Shown here one piece after another: positions 1 to 8,963 of a stretch of 21,145 bases of DNA. The notes below the pieces were generated by a model. It was given only the letters and a program-made list of their open reading frames with translations, was not told where the DNA came from and did no database searches. The translations under genes and the position numbers were made by a program. Each line of letters opens with the position of its first letter. The stretch's first letter is position 1. Source of the DNA: Mucidula mucida (lineage: Eukaryota > Basidiomycota > Agaricomycetes > Agaricales > Physalacriaceae); contig JADNYV010000585.1 in NCBI GenBank assembly GCA_015501055.1, positions 1-21,145 on the forward strand, written 5' to 3'.

Positions 1-360
1 ACGAACATCCTGTTTTTCATCTGCTTATCCTAGTCCAATATTTTTTGTGGAAGTCTTCACGTTCATAGTACAGCGCTACACATAACCAGTTAGATCATCT
101 ATCGATTCAGTACGTAGAAACTCAGTTTATTACGCTTCATCGTGTAGATCAGGCTCGCATCAAGTTGTCCTTGGGTGATGAACCTTTTGCAGCCTCTGTT
201 CGATATGAGACATGAGCCTTCCCGTTTTCGCCTGTTCTTTGGCCAGCACCGAGGTTCAGAACTCGATTTCCGCACTTAGTAGTGTACAGTAGTAAAAAAG
301 ACGTAGTATACATGTATTATAAAGGCACCCATAAAAGTAAATGACTCGTCCTGGTAAAGT
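1..360. other. Non-coding flank, nothing recognised
   Basis: This stretch lies downstream of the minus-strand gene that ends at 361. I see no convincing open frame, repeat or RNA gene. It probably holds the 3' untranslated region and terminator of that gene, but no specific signal can be assigned. Confidence 0.4.
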
Positions 361-1040
361 TCACAAATCAACCGCGATTTCCGCCTGCCAAGAGTTCTCG
401 TAGGTATTCCATACGGATAGGATAACAAGGTTTTCCAACCGAATGCCATCAGCGCCAACTTTCCAATGTCTCTCCGCAGCGTTGATAGATTCGTATTGAG
501 TTTTCTGCAGAACGGTTTTTAAGTAATAGTCGGACGATGCACAGTGACGGTGAACATACCTCGATGAAGCGCATATAATTCCCAACAACAACGTAACCCA
601 GCTGGGCCCTCGTCAGCGGCCCCGTCCTGGTGGTCACTTCTACAGAACGATACCATTCGACCTGTGGATATCCGGGCCACTGATAGTTTTCATACGTACG
701 TAAGTAAGAAACCTAAGAGACTGACAAGGAAATGACTACTAGCCAGTATATGAAATGTTATCCTGGTAACGCCCGGCTTCGTGAACACTGCGTCTTTCGC
801 GCCAGCGATGGCAGGCTCCGAGGCGCCGAACGCCTGCATCGGGACACCCTGGTGCTGGAAGCCGGGGTAGTCGTAGTATATCGTGGGCTGTGGGTTCTGC
901 GAAGGGCCGTGCTTGGGCGCGAACGCCCTCTGCGGGACGCGCCGCCGGTTCGGGAGGGCGAATTTGGCGGGCGCGCTTAGGGAGTAGACCTGCGATGAGG
1001 AGGGGACAGAGGCGGGGTGAAGAGGGTTGCTATAAGACAT
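361..1040 (-). CDS. Conserved-looking hypothetical protein, 177 aa, three exons
   Basis: I do not recognise the family. The model joins exons 1040-771, 679-560 and 504-361 through a 91-bp intron (GTTACC...ATCAG) and a 55-bp intron (GTATGT...CTGCAG), both phase 0, giving 90+40+47 residues. The first 90 residues are low-complexity, rich in Pro, Ser, Ala and Gln, with a basic NRRRVPQR patch near residue 31. The last 90 look like a compact folded domain containing TTRTGPLTRAQLGYVVVGNY and ERHWKVGADGIRLENLVILS, and the protein ends in AEIAVDL. No signal peptide or membrane segment is visible. The clean junctions and the contrast between a disordered N-terminus and an ordered C-terminus argue for a real gene. 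A TATA-like sequence lies about 46 bp upstream of the ATG. The acceptor of intron 1 is the least certain boundary. Function is unknown. Confidence 0.7.
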
Positions 1041-1085
1041 GGCGACGTCGGTGGTTGGGCTGCCATCTCATCCAACAATTCGTTG

Positions 1086-1091
1086 TATATA
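1086..1091 (-). promoter_or_regulatory. TATA-like element of the 177-aa protein gene
   Basis: On the minus strand the sequence reads TTATATAC at 1092-1085, about 46 bp before the ATG at 1040. Spacing and sequence fit a core promoter, but TATA-like strings also occur by chance. Confidence 0.35.
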
Positions 1092-2351
1092 AGTCGACGA
1101 AGAAGAAAGAGGTCTTGTTGAAAGATTAACCCATTCATGAGCGCGTTCTTGTCCATGAAAGATATTCGGCAGTCGTGCACATGGAAAGAGGCGCGAGGTG
1201 ATATTAGGAGAGTTGGACGCGTAGAGAGACAAAGACTAGGGCGGGCGATGTGATACCCCAGAAGAGTATCAAAGATATCGAGAGCGGATCAGTGGACTTG
1301 GGACGAGGGTTTGTAGGTGCTGATTTTTCGGATCCGCTTGTGAAGGAGGGCATGAGGCACATGTGCTATTATAGCAGGTTTGTGGGCGTCCGTTGGGCCA
1401 ATGTCGAAAGGGGGGACAACTATATGGGTCCGGCGTTTCACGCATACTACCGTAGAAGAGATGGTACCATTGAAAGTACTATTTTCCGAGAAGGAAAGCA
1501 GTCTGAGCATTGAGCGCAAGAGCAGGTCAGAGTGGCAAAGACCGGAGTGTGAAAGAGCGTGGTCGCCTTGCTTTGTCTTCGACCGCGTATTACCGTAAGC
1601 GAGGCATGCTATAATAGCACGTATAGCCAGGTGTGATTGAAAAGTCGTATACATATTCTAAACCATTGGAGGCGACGTCGACGTCAAGGACAGAGGAGGT
1701 TTGGATCGGTTGAAGCCGTAGACCACGTGCATCTCTCTGCTTGACGCGGCCATGTCGACACGTTCGATCTATCATCCAGAAACGCTGATGATACGTACGT
1801 GTTCCTTTGAGGCTGTTCCATCCGTAAAACTAGATATTGTCTCCAGGCACTTCCATTTATCTATCTCTAAGAAAGATAAATTGGTGTGTTTTCGCGCCCC
1901 GACGCGCTTGCTTTGTGGGTTACCGCTTGGGGACTTGAAACCAATACCTCTCGCATTGGCACGCTGCTATAATATCACACTGCCTTAACCGGCTGGCATC
2001 TGCGACTGCATTAACCGGCGCTCTGTGCTCACCTTGGCTCTACGTTTGTCTCCCCGAAGTGGATGGAATCCTCTGCTCCACCTTGACATTCGTTCACCGC
2101 ATTTTCCACAAAATCATCCTCCACGAACTGTCCGACACGCATAGCAGTAGCACCCTGATGACTGTGCGCCAATCGTCCATTGCTCGGCTCCGCCTTTCAT
2201 ATGATAAGATGACTTTTCGTCTGCATATCGCGGCTGGTCTCGACGCTACCAGCGAAGCGCTGCGTCAGAAATAATCGCGGGTAAGTGGCACTCGTTCTTT
2301 GCTTCGCTAATATCCGAGAGTGAGACTCACACTTGCCTTAATTAGCGCACA
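1092..2351. other. 1.3-kb intergenic region without a convincing gene
   Basis: Open frames on both strands are short, overlap each other and show no recognisable domain or splice pattern. The region holds the palindromes at 1363-1376, 1607-1619 and 1965-1977, a perfect 12-nt palindrome GACGTCGACGTC at 1674-1685, and a direct repeat TTAACCGGC at 1985-1993 and 2011-2019. A short frame around 2059-2274 has a faint F-box-remnant look (residues FHKIILHELSDTHSSS), too weak to call. Confidence 0.4.
1363..1977. repeat. Dispersed 13-nt palindrome TGCTATWATAGCA, three occurrences
   Basis: TGCTATTATAGCA (1364-1376) and TGCTATAATAGCA (1607-1619) are each a 6-bp inverted repeat around one central base. 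A third, TGCTATAATATCA (1965-1977), has one mismatch. The first is preceded by G and the second followed by C, so the pair also forms 14-nt inverted repeats about 230 bp apart. They could be binding sites for a dimeric protein, remnants of a small inverted-repeat element, or chance. Confidence 0.5.
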
Positions 2352-3677
2352 ATGCACTCAGTCGACGACGCAGAACCAAATAGTGGTCACAATAATTCAA
2401 TTGTCCTTCGTCCCCTTCCATACCCCGTCGTCTCCAGCATCAAGGCGAGTTATCACTCCCTTCCTGTGTGGGCCGTCGACTGACTTTTCTTGCAGAATCC
2501 TCATTCCTGGTTCATGTGCCGTATATCTCAGGAACTAGTCGATCTCATCATCGACCTCATCGCCGGACTCGATAACACGGATTGGCGGCTAGACGCCTTG
2601 CAAGCTTGTACACTCGTCTCCAGGGCATGGCTCCCGCGCGCTCGGAAACACATCTTCCACCGCATATACCTTCGCATGGACGCGGAGTCGACGTTCGAAG
2701 CATACCTGGAGGACGATTTCAAGCTCTTTTGGCTTTCCCCCGCGCCGCCCAATTATGTGGCATTCCTGTCATTATTCAGAAGGAGCCCCCGGAAGCCATC
2801 GGTGAAGGAGCTGGTTGTGACGGGCCTGACTGTCAAGACGAGAGTCCCATTTGTGGAAGCGATGAGCTGCATGGCGAGGGTGGATAGTATCACCTTTGGC
2901 GGCGGCTCGCCATCTGACTCGCCGCCTTTTCTGGGTGGCGCGTGGTACTACCCACATCTCAAACGGGTTAGGTTTCTCCGCCTACAGGCGATTTCCATCC
3001 CGTCGCTGTGCACACTTTCTCTCCTCTTGAACAGCATGCCCATGCTGGACTCCCTCACTGTTGTGTGGCCCGTCACCATTGAAAACCCTGTATCATCTTC
3101 GTCCAGAAAGAACTTAACGCTCGTCACCACCAGCGTACGTCTCTTGGACATATCCTCCTGCCCTCCTCCCTGGGATCATCTCCTTCTAAACCTCTTCTCT
3201 CTAATAAAACTCAAAGTGCTCCTCATCTCTCCCACTTTGGTTCCCGATGACGCCTTGGCAGTCCAATTCGCGCCGCTGGACGTTTTGGAGATTGACCATA
3301 CTCATCGCCACGTCCTTAGGTTGCCTCCTTCGTTTCGGATGGCGCTACCATTTTACGTCGTACCGACAGTCGTGTTACGGCTTACTTGTGACGCACAGCT
3401 AAATGTGTATATTCAGGCGCTGGAGGACGCGGTGAGGGCGGGGCTACGTGTTGATCTGCCGGTCATGCGCAAACTTCATGTGCATGTATTCTCCGAAGAT
3501 GCGTCGGGGCATCATGTATGGGAACGGCTCGACTCAGTATTGGGCGATATGGTTGAACTGGGGTTTGATCGTCTGGTGATTTTCTGTCCAACGAACGCCG
3601 GTGAAGTTGTCAAGAAGGCGATGACGCGGTTAGGGAAGATGTTGATATTGGATGTCATTGCGCAAATGCCAATATGA
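2352..3677 (+). CDS. F-box domain protein, about 424 aa
   Basis: Likely substrate-recognition subunit of an SCF-type ubiquitin ligase, inferred from the F-box. The F-box-like segment is near residues 40-85 (RISQELVDLIIDLIAGL followed by LDALQACTLVSRAWLPRARK). The rest is leucine-rich, alternating and variable, as in the large agaricomycete F-box families. The long frame opens at an acceptor (TTTTCTTGCAG, ending 2495) with no ATG before it. I join it to an ATG at 2352 through a 51-bp intron, 2445-2495, with a GC donor (AAG|GCGAGT), phase 0; exon 1 encodes 31 residues starting MHSVDDAEPN. If that intron is wrong, translation would begin at the in-frame ATG at 2514 (MCRISQELV), which still keeps the F-box. 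There are no clear membrane segments. The target protein cannot be guessed. Confidence 0.8.
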
Positions 3678-4282
3678 TCGTTACACAAGTATCTTCTTCG
3701 CGCTCTGTTGGCCAGTTGCAAAGTCATGAGAGGGCGTAGTCATTACGTTGAAGTTGAAACTGGACGTAGCCCAATTCATAATAATCGTCCCTCGTCAGTA
3801 ACTCTCGTCAAAGATAATATTCGAGGGAGTCAGCAGAAGAAAGCTTTTGAAGATGTTGGGCATCGCGTTTGAGAAGTTTCAATCGAAACTATCATTTTAG
3901 AAGAGATTGGAACTGCTCCGCAAGCTGAAGGTAGTAAGTAGTAAAGTAATCTAGTCTTTTCACAATGGGTTGTAGCTTTGCGCCACCTAAGTCCGGAACC
4001 CTCTTCCTGTAAAAAATTTCTTGATTACTTGCGCAAGTTCGACCCTTGTCGATATGTGATAAACCTGGAGGCCGTTGTGAGCACTCCATGAAGCCTCGAA
4101 GAGAGGCCATTGTTCAAAACCCATTTCTATAGACCAGGTATATATAGCAGTGAAGAACCGACAACAGCCCGTAAGTACAAGAAACCGCATTAAGTGTAAG
4201 ACATCTATCTAGAGTAAGTACTTCTATGTGGTGAAATAAGCCCCAAAATAAGAGAAACAGTCTGCAATGTAATGTTCAGTCT
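3678..4282. other. Intergenic region between convergent genes
   Basis: It lies between the 3' ends of the F-box gene (+) and the SDR gene (-). Open frames here are short and have no domain features. It probably holds two 3' UTRs and terminators; no specific element is seen. Confidence 0.4.
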
Positions 4283-5576
4283 TTAGACGATACAGTAGCC
4301 TCCGTCGACGCGAATTTCAGAACCCGTCATGAAACGTGACGCGTCGCTGGCGAGGTAAACGATAGCGCCCGACAGATCATCCGGGTCGCCGATCTACGAA
4401 ATCAGTTGGATTCACCAGCAGGAAAAGGAAAAGACACACCCTGCCCATGGGGGTGAGACGTTCCCAGGTCGCCTTGAGCTCCTGGTCGTGATCCAAAATA
4501 GTTTTTGTGAGCTTGGTGGCCATGTATCCGGGACTACACACAGCAAAGATGAGAACGAGTTGGGTGCAGAAGAAAACGGACCAACCTCAAGCAATTAACC
4601 CTAACGCTGCTCTTCGCCCACTCGACAGCCAAACTAGAGGCCATATGTTTTACGGCTACAAACTTTGATCAGCATATTATCTGTGTTCGCGAGGCGCTAC
4701 GCACCAGCTTTTGACGCGTTGTATGGCGTTTGAGGTTGAGGAATATTGATGATCTAAGATCATGTCACGGAGGGAACGTTTGGGACGTAAAATGACATAC
4801 GTTGGCGCTCATACTGGCGACTAGAACAATAGAACCTCCTCCTTGGGGTATCATGTTCCGTGCCGCCTCACGGGCCGTGAAGAACGCGCCGTGCACGTTG
4901 ATATCGTACAGACGTTTTATCCGGTCAAAGGGATAATCAAAGGCCGAATAGTTTTCGACGATGCCTAGCCACTGTTAGTCCGAGTTTCCGCGAGGAGTTT
5001 GAGGGGATGGATTTACCAGCCGAGGCGACAACCGAGTCTACCCGCCCGTACGTGTTAATGACCTCGGAAAAGGCCTTTTGAACCGAAATCTCGGAGGAGA
5101 CATCGCACCCGACACCGATGAAATTGACATCGCTGGGTGTGAGATCGGTGGACGCTGGACTCGGATGTGAGCGGGTGGTGGAGGTGAAAGCGCGATGCAC
5201 GAACCACATGCGTACGAGCTCAGTTCTTCCGCGGCTCCCTTGGCCTCGTCATCCTTCAGGTCAACGATGGCGAGGGAAGTGCAACCACTATCCGCTCTAT
5301 CAGCACGCGTTCTCCGTCAAGAAAAGAAAACCACATACGATTGAACAAAGGCCTTGCAGAATTCATAACCCAGACCACGGGCTGCACCAGTAACCACGCA
5401 GACCTGTGTGATGGCTCAATAAACCCGCCCTTTGAGAGAGGGCGGCCACCAACTTTGCCCTCCATGGAGAATGCGGGCAACGTTCTCTTCGTCGACATCA
5501 ACCGCGACGACGACGACGACGGCGCGGCGAGAACGCGGAGAGCTGGACGCGCGCGAGTGAGCAGGTTGAGCGACAT
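4283..5576 (-). CDS. Short-chain dehydrogenase/reductase, D-arabinitol/mannitol dehydrogenase type, probably mitochondrial (296 aa)
   Basis: NAD(P)-dependent oxidoreductase of the classical SDR family, most like fungal arabinitol 2-dehydrogenases, mannitol dehydrogenases and sorbose reductases. Nine exons: 5576-5454, 5403-5339, 5287-5216, 5159-5017, 4964-4801, 4753-4705, 4655-4586, 4533-4440, 4393-4283; all eight introns are 46-56 bp GT-AG. Visible motifs: cofactor loop TGAARGLG (46-53), Asp72 at the end of strand beta-2 (suggests NAD(H), inferred), CDV (105-107), ASAG (132-135) where NAG is usual, catalytic Ser185, and YNASK with Tyr200 and Lys204. The C-terminal SPGYMATKL and [10 protein letters not shown] match the family. 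The first 30 or so residues are rich in Arg, Ser and Ala, begin [20 protein letters not shown], and resemble a mitochondrial leader. The likely role is polyol/ketose interconversion. Exact substrate is not determinable. Confidence 0.92.
5505..5520. repeat. (CGA)5 microsatellite inside the SDR leader
   Basis: Five CGA units on the plus strand read as TCG on the coding strand and give the Ser run at about residues 20-24 of the SDR's putative mitochondrial leader. Length changes in steps of three would keep the frame. Confidence 0.7.
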
Positions 5577-5772
5577 GGTGGTTGCAGTTGAAGACGTGGG
5601 GAAAGGTGCGAAACTTTGGGAGAAATAATGCGCTGCTGACAAATCCGGGGTAAAAGATATCAACCCGATATAGTTCCGTGCCGTCGGCCGAGCAGCAGTC
5701 TTCGCGAAGACGCGTCTGTTTACAATTCCGGATCCCATTCATTCGAAAGGTTCAACAGAGTTCATCAACCGC

Positions 5773-6338
5773 CTACAGGCAGGTCTGAAGGTACGCAATA
5801 GAATCACACGCATATAACGAGTATCTTCGTGCGATCAAGTCTACATATGCCACTCGTTTTGTGGTCTCACAACGGGTCTCTGCTACATACTCACTCCAGG
5901 GCTTGACCATATTTGAGCAAGGCAGAGCAGCAGCTCTTCCTGCTACTCGTGCACTCCATCCCCGGAATCGGAGAGTCTCGGCGCCATACCGCCATTTGAC
6001 TACATGAAGCGCTCGATGATTAGACCGCCAGCGGCAAGGATCAACTCACATTGTTGAGAGTACGGCACAGCAAGTAACGTCGCTTCGTTTATAACCGCAG
6101 CCTCACCGTGATTGGGGTGTTCAACTGCCCAGACCTCCCGAATGAAGCCGGTTGGGAGAGCCTCGTAGAGATCTTCGATGAAGGGCTCGTATGCTTCCTT
6201 ATGAGAAGTAGTGCAATGGGCACAGACAAGCGTTATACCGCCTTCTGCAGCAGTACCTTTCCAGTACCGCTTAGCGGTCGTTGGAAGAATTCCCTCGCTG
6301 TGTGGAAAGAAGACATATGACTGCGAAGAAAGGGACAT
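5773..6338 (-). pseudogene. Truncated alpha/beta-hydrolase gene, N-terminal part only
   Basis: The first exon (6338-6050, 96 residues) matches from memory the N-terminus of fungal alpha/beta-hydrolase-fold proteins. It has an AKRYWKG strand, TLVCAHCTTSHKEAYEPFIE (the oxyanion/HG-like region), then IREVWAVEHPNHGEAAVINE. A good 50-bp intron follows (GTGAGT...TGTAG, 6049-6000). Downstream the frame stays open to a stop at 5773 and starts FKWRYGAETLRF, which may be the next genuine few residues. It then loses resemblance, and no GxSxG nucleophile elbow or later Asp/His is found. The ATG at 6338 is preferred, with a TATA-like box about 41 bp upstream. The copy appears cut off just upstream of the SDR gene on the same strand. 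It could still be expressed as a 171-aa product, but it should not be an active hydrolase. Confidence 0.6.
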
Positions 6339-6378
6339 GTCAGAAGAGGACACGGTAGATTGTGCAGCACGCTCACAA

Positions 6379-6384
6379 TATATA
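6379..6384 (-). promoter_or_regulatory. TATA-like box upstream of the hydrolase remnant
   Basis: The minus strand reads AGTATATATT around 6386-6377, about 41 bp before the ATG at 6338. Its presence suggests that the 5' end and promoter of the broken hydrolase gene are preserved. Confidence 0.4.
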
Positions 6385-7175
6385 CTCGTTGACGAAATCA
6401 GTCACTGCAACCCATAACGCACCATCAAATGCTCGTTACACCGCGCTCCCGGCCCAGAGGATCGGATGCTGTTGAGTGCATATCGTTACTGGAACCAGAA
6501 CGTGAAGGTGAATGTCTGCGCGTATCATGATTTCCCCCGCTGCCGTTGAATCCGCATGGGAAATGTGTAACGTTTTCGTTAATCCTAGAAATAACGATAT
6601 GACGTTGAAACCTCTGGAGGTTCCTCGACTGCTAAAAAGATGAGCTGATGGTCGAGAGGCATCCGTACCATTGTCCAGGTCTGGATCCTTCATTGACTAA
6701 CAAGGGTAAGGATTCTACAGTGCAATCTCAGAAATAACCAGATACCGCGAAGTATATTGACAACAGCGGCGCTGGCGGAGTGTTCATATTCTGATTTATG
6801 CCGGCCTTCGCCAGGCCTTGCGATGAAAAGAGCACTCGGTGTGCTCTGATCGTCATGATGTTGGTGAACGAACAAGCTAGGATGCCGGGCCGATCTCTGG
6901 GGAGGTGTCGAGGTGTTGCGTCTGCGCCGTCTACGCGTATGAACTTGTTATTGATCGTAGTCTTGAGCGTTTTTGGCTGAATGGAGAAAAACCAACAAGA
7001 AAATGTTCGGGTAAGAGTCTCTGAGAAAATGCGCTCCGTTCAACTCGAACACTTCAATGCATTAACAATAACATCAAGGCCAATTCGACACGTATGACAC
7101 GGTATACAACCACCTGGGATATACTTTAGAAATGGAACATCAAAAACCACCATTGAAATGTACCTCTCTTCAAAT
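6385..7175. other. Intergenic region, nothing recognised
   Basis: It lies upstream of the hydrolase remnant and downstream of the RNase H2C gene, both minus strand. The open frames are all under 100 codons and have no domain, splice pattern or family resemblance. Confidence 0.4.
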
Positions 7176-7953
7176 TCAAGTCCCTGACTGGGGTGGCGGA
7201 ACTCCCATATGGCACTCCTCTTTTTGTTCAGAAGGCGGTGGTATCCAATGAATCTGGGGAATACATTAAGCATAAGAGCATTCTCTCGAAGGAATGCGCG
7301 ATAGATACCAGCTCGGAGAGAGGAACCCATTCTTTAAGAGTTCGCACATACTCGTCGTCGCGTTCGCGCGCAAGGTTATCCGGAAGCCACAGATTGAAGG
7401 ATGGAAACGTCGATACAGCCGTGAGCTCGAGCAGTAGATTACGAGACTCGGGTTCGTCGACGTCCATCTTCTCCCCTTCCTCCTCGTCGCTGACCATAAT
7501 TTCCTCGACATCTTTTTGAGTCGACCGACGCGTCCGCCTTGGCGTGTCAACGTCAACTTTTGGTTGCGCCTTAGATGGCTTCTTTTCCTTCCCTCGGTTT
7601 CGATCCTCCTCTCCACCTTGGAACACGATGCCGACATAGCCCATAGGTAACTGCACTCGCGTGCCATGTATCGTTCGCCCACGAAAGGTCGAGATCAAGT
7701 AAGAGGCAGCACGTCGGAGTACATTCATCTTCGACTGAGATGGGGGTTTATCGTGTGAATTGGTCGACGCGTTTTGAGGGACGCAGCGCTCTGAAGGCGG
7801 TAGAGCATTGACATCAGACGCAGAGACGTCAAGATTTTCAGTCTGGCGTTCCTCCACGCGCATAAAGGTGGAGACGGGAGCAGGTCCGTTGTAAGAGATG
7901 TGGAATGGCATTAGGTCTGGGGTGCGCGTGGGTAAGGCTTTGGAGATCGCCAT
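7176..7953 (-). CDS. rnh203: Ribonuclease H2 subunit C (Rnh203/RNASEH2C type), 240 aa
   Basis: Non-catalytic subunit of the heterotrimeric RNase H2, which removes ribonucleotides from nuclear DNA and cleaves RNA/DNA hybrids. Two exons, 7953-7309 and 7253-7176, are joined by a 55-bp GT-AG intron (phase 0) that converts SEL|VSIAHS into SELIHW, as the family requires. Family features: MPFHISYNGPAPVSTFMRVE (residues 15-34), then FRGRTIHGTRVQLPMGYVGI (90-109), and near the end FNLWLPD (186-192), EYVRTLKEWVPLSELIHWIP. Between the halves lies a highly charged, probably disordered insert (about 118-170) with Lys/Arg clusters and an SDEEEGEKMDVDE stretch. The start is the ATG at 7953; the open frame extends a few codons further upstream without another ATG. 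Its partners (subunits A and B) are not in this window. Confidence 0.88.
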
Positions 7954-8894
7954 TGTGTTGTCAAAGAACAAGTTGGAGTGTCACGATCGTTACGCGTCGC
8001 GTTATTGTGCCGTGTTTGTCTTCATCTGCTCTTTTACTTGGCTTCTACTCAAACTCCATCACCCAGCCATCACCTTATCGCTGTCTACCCAATCCATTGT
8101 GGCTGGCTTACTCACCGGCGCCCCTTCTGCGAGTACGAGCGAGTACGGTCCTATATGCGGCGTTATACAATGGCTCATTATTCATACTTATTTCCAATCA
8201 TTCGGCAACTTGGCGCTGTTCTTTCAAGAAAACAACTCCGGGGGTGATTAAGCCTGCGATATCTTCCTAAATAGTGTCTGACGTGGTACACCAACTCACA
8301 CACAGTATTCAGAGTGAAGGAATTGATATTCCATCCATATTCAGGTTAGTCTCCCGTAGTCAGCCAACGTATAAATCCGCAACGAGTTCCGTTGATATAT
8401 TCAGATGGGATTATCTGTTTCCTACAAACGGTGACTTGATATATCGTAACCAACTCAACTGTTGCGTAGTGCCGACCGATATGTAAACGCAAGGAGTGTG
8501 GCGGGTTCGAATTGTTCCATCGGCACAAGATATCTGCCGACGATTTGGATCTTCGACTGATTTGGACCTATCATTACGGGACCAATTCATCTGATAAAAG
8601 AGGTGGAACCGGATCTAGGCAAATGTTCGTATGTAGCAAGTATCACATCGCAAGTGGCGTCACCGACCGCCCTCCCGACGATTGGCTCTCGGCAGGGCTA
8701 CCTCTTTCTGATATAGTTCTACCGCGACGCGCAGCGGTCCCATTACACGGTCCGCTGTGCCGGTAATGTATCCGGTTGGAAATTATGGTCAGCTGAGAGC
8801 TGCTTTGTAAATTATGCTTCTGCCACTGAACTGTAACCCCGACAGACCGTCGAAACCCTGTCCGATATGAGCCGTACGCGAGCTCTGGACTGGG
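7954..8894. other. Divergent intergenic region between RNase H2C and the sugar transporter
   Basis: It holds the upstream regions of two divergently transcribed genes. Several overlapping frames exist in all three plus-strand phases between 7898 and 8270, but none has domain or splice support. A 7-bp inverted repeat GTGCCGA/TCGGCAC at 8469-8475 and 8520-8526 surrounds a GGTTCGAAT string; it is not a credible tRNA. Confidence 0.4.
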
Positions 8895-8953
8895 ATAAAA
8901 GGGCAGATTGTGGGGTCAAGAAGCGCCCACTTCTTTCCCCGCTTCTTCCCCAG
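8895..8953 (+). promoter_or_regulatory. TATA-like box plus three CreA/Mig1-type SYGGRG motifs
   Basis: ATAAAA at 8895-8900 lies about 64 bp before the transporter ATG. GTGGGG (8910-8915, plus strand), GCGGGG (8937-8942, minus) and CTGGGG (8948-8953, minus) all match the fungal glucose-repressor consensus SYGGRG. Three in 44 bp directly before a sugar transporter suggests carbon catabolite control. The motif is short, and closeness to the ATG means some copies may lie in the 5' UTR. Confidence 0.4.
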
Positions 8954-8963
8954 GGTTCCTAAG

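Noticed and set aside
1289..1654. Minus-strand open frame of 121 codons in the gene-free region
   Set aside because: It overlaps plus-strand frames of similar length and has no domain, splice support or convincing amino-acid pattern.
2059..2274. Possible F-box fragment (FHKIILHELSDTHSSS)
   Set aside because: The resemblance is confined to a few residues, there is no F-box motif before it, and the start and end are not supported.
2490..2513. Upstream extension of the F-box frame before the ATG at 2514 as a simple unspliced start
   Set aside because: The frame opens at a TTG that overlaps a strong splice acceptor (TTTTCTTGCAG), so these bases are better explained as intron end and exon 2 than as a start.
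7898..8270. Three overlapping plus-strand frames of 89-121 codons
   Set aside because: They cover each other in all three phases, overlap the 5' end of the RNase H2C gene and have no recognisable features.
8469..8526. tRNA-like arrangement: 7-bp inverted repeat GTGCCGA/TCGGCAC around a GGTTCGAAT string
   Set aside because: The span is only 58 nt, the TTCGAAT loop is not flanked by a pairing 5-bp stem, and no D or anticodon arm can be drawn.
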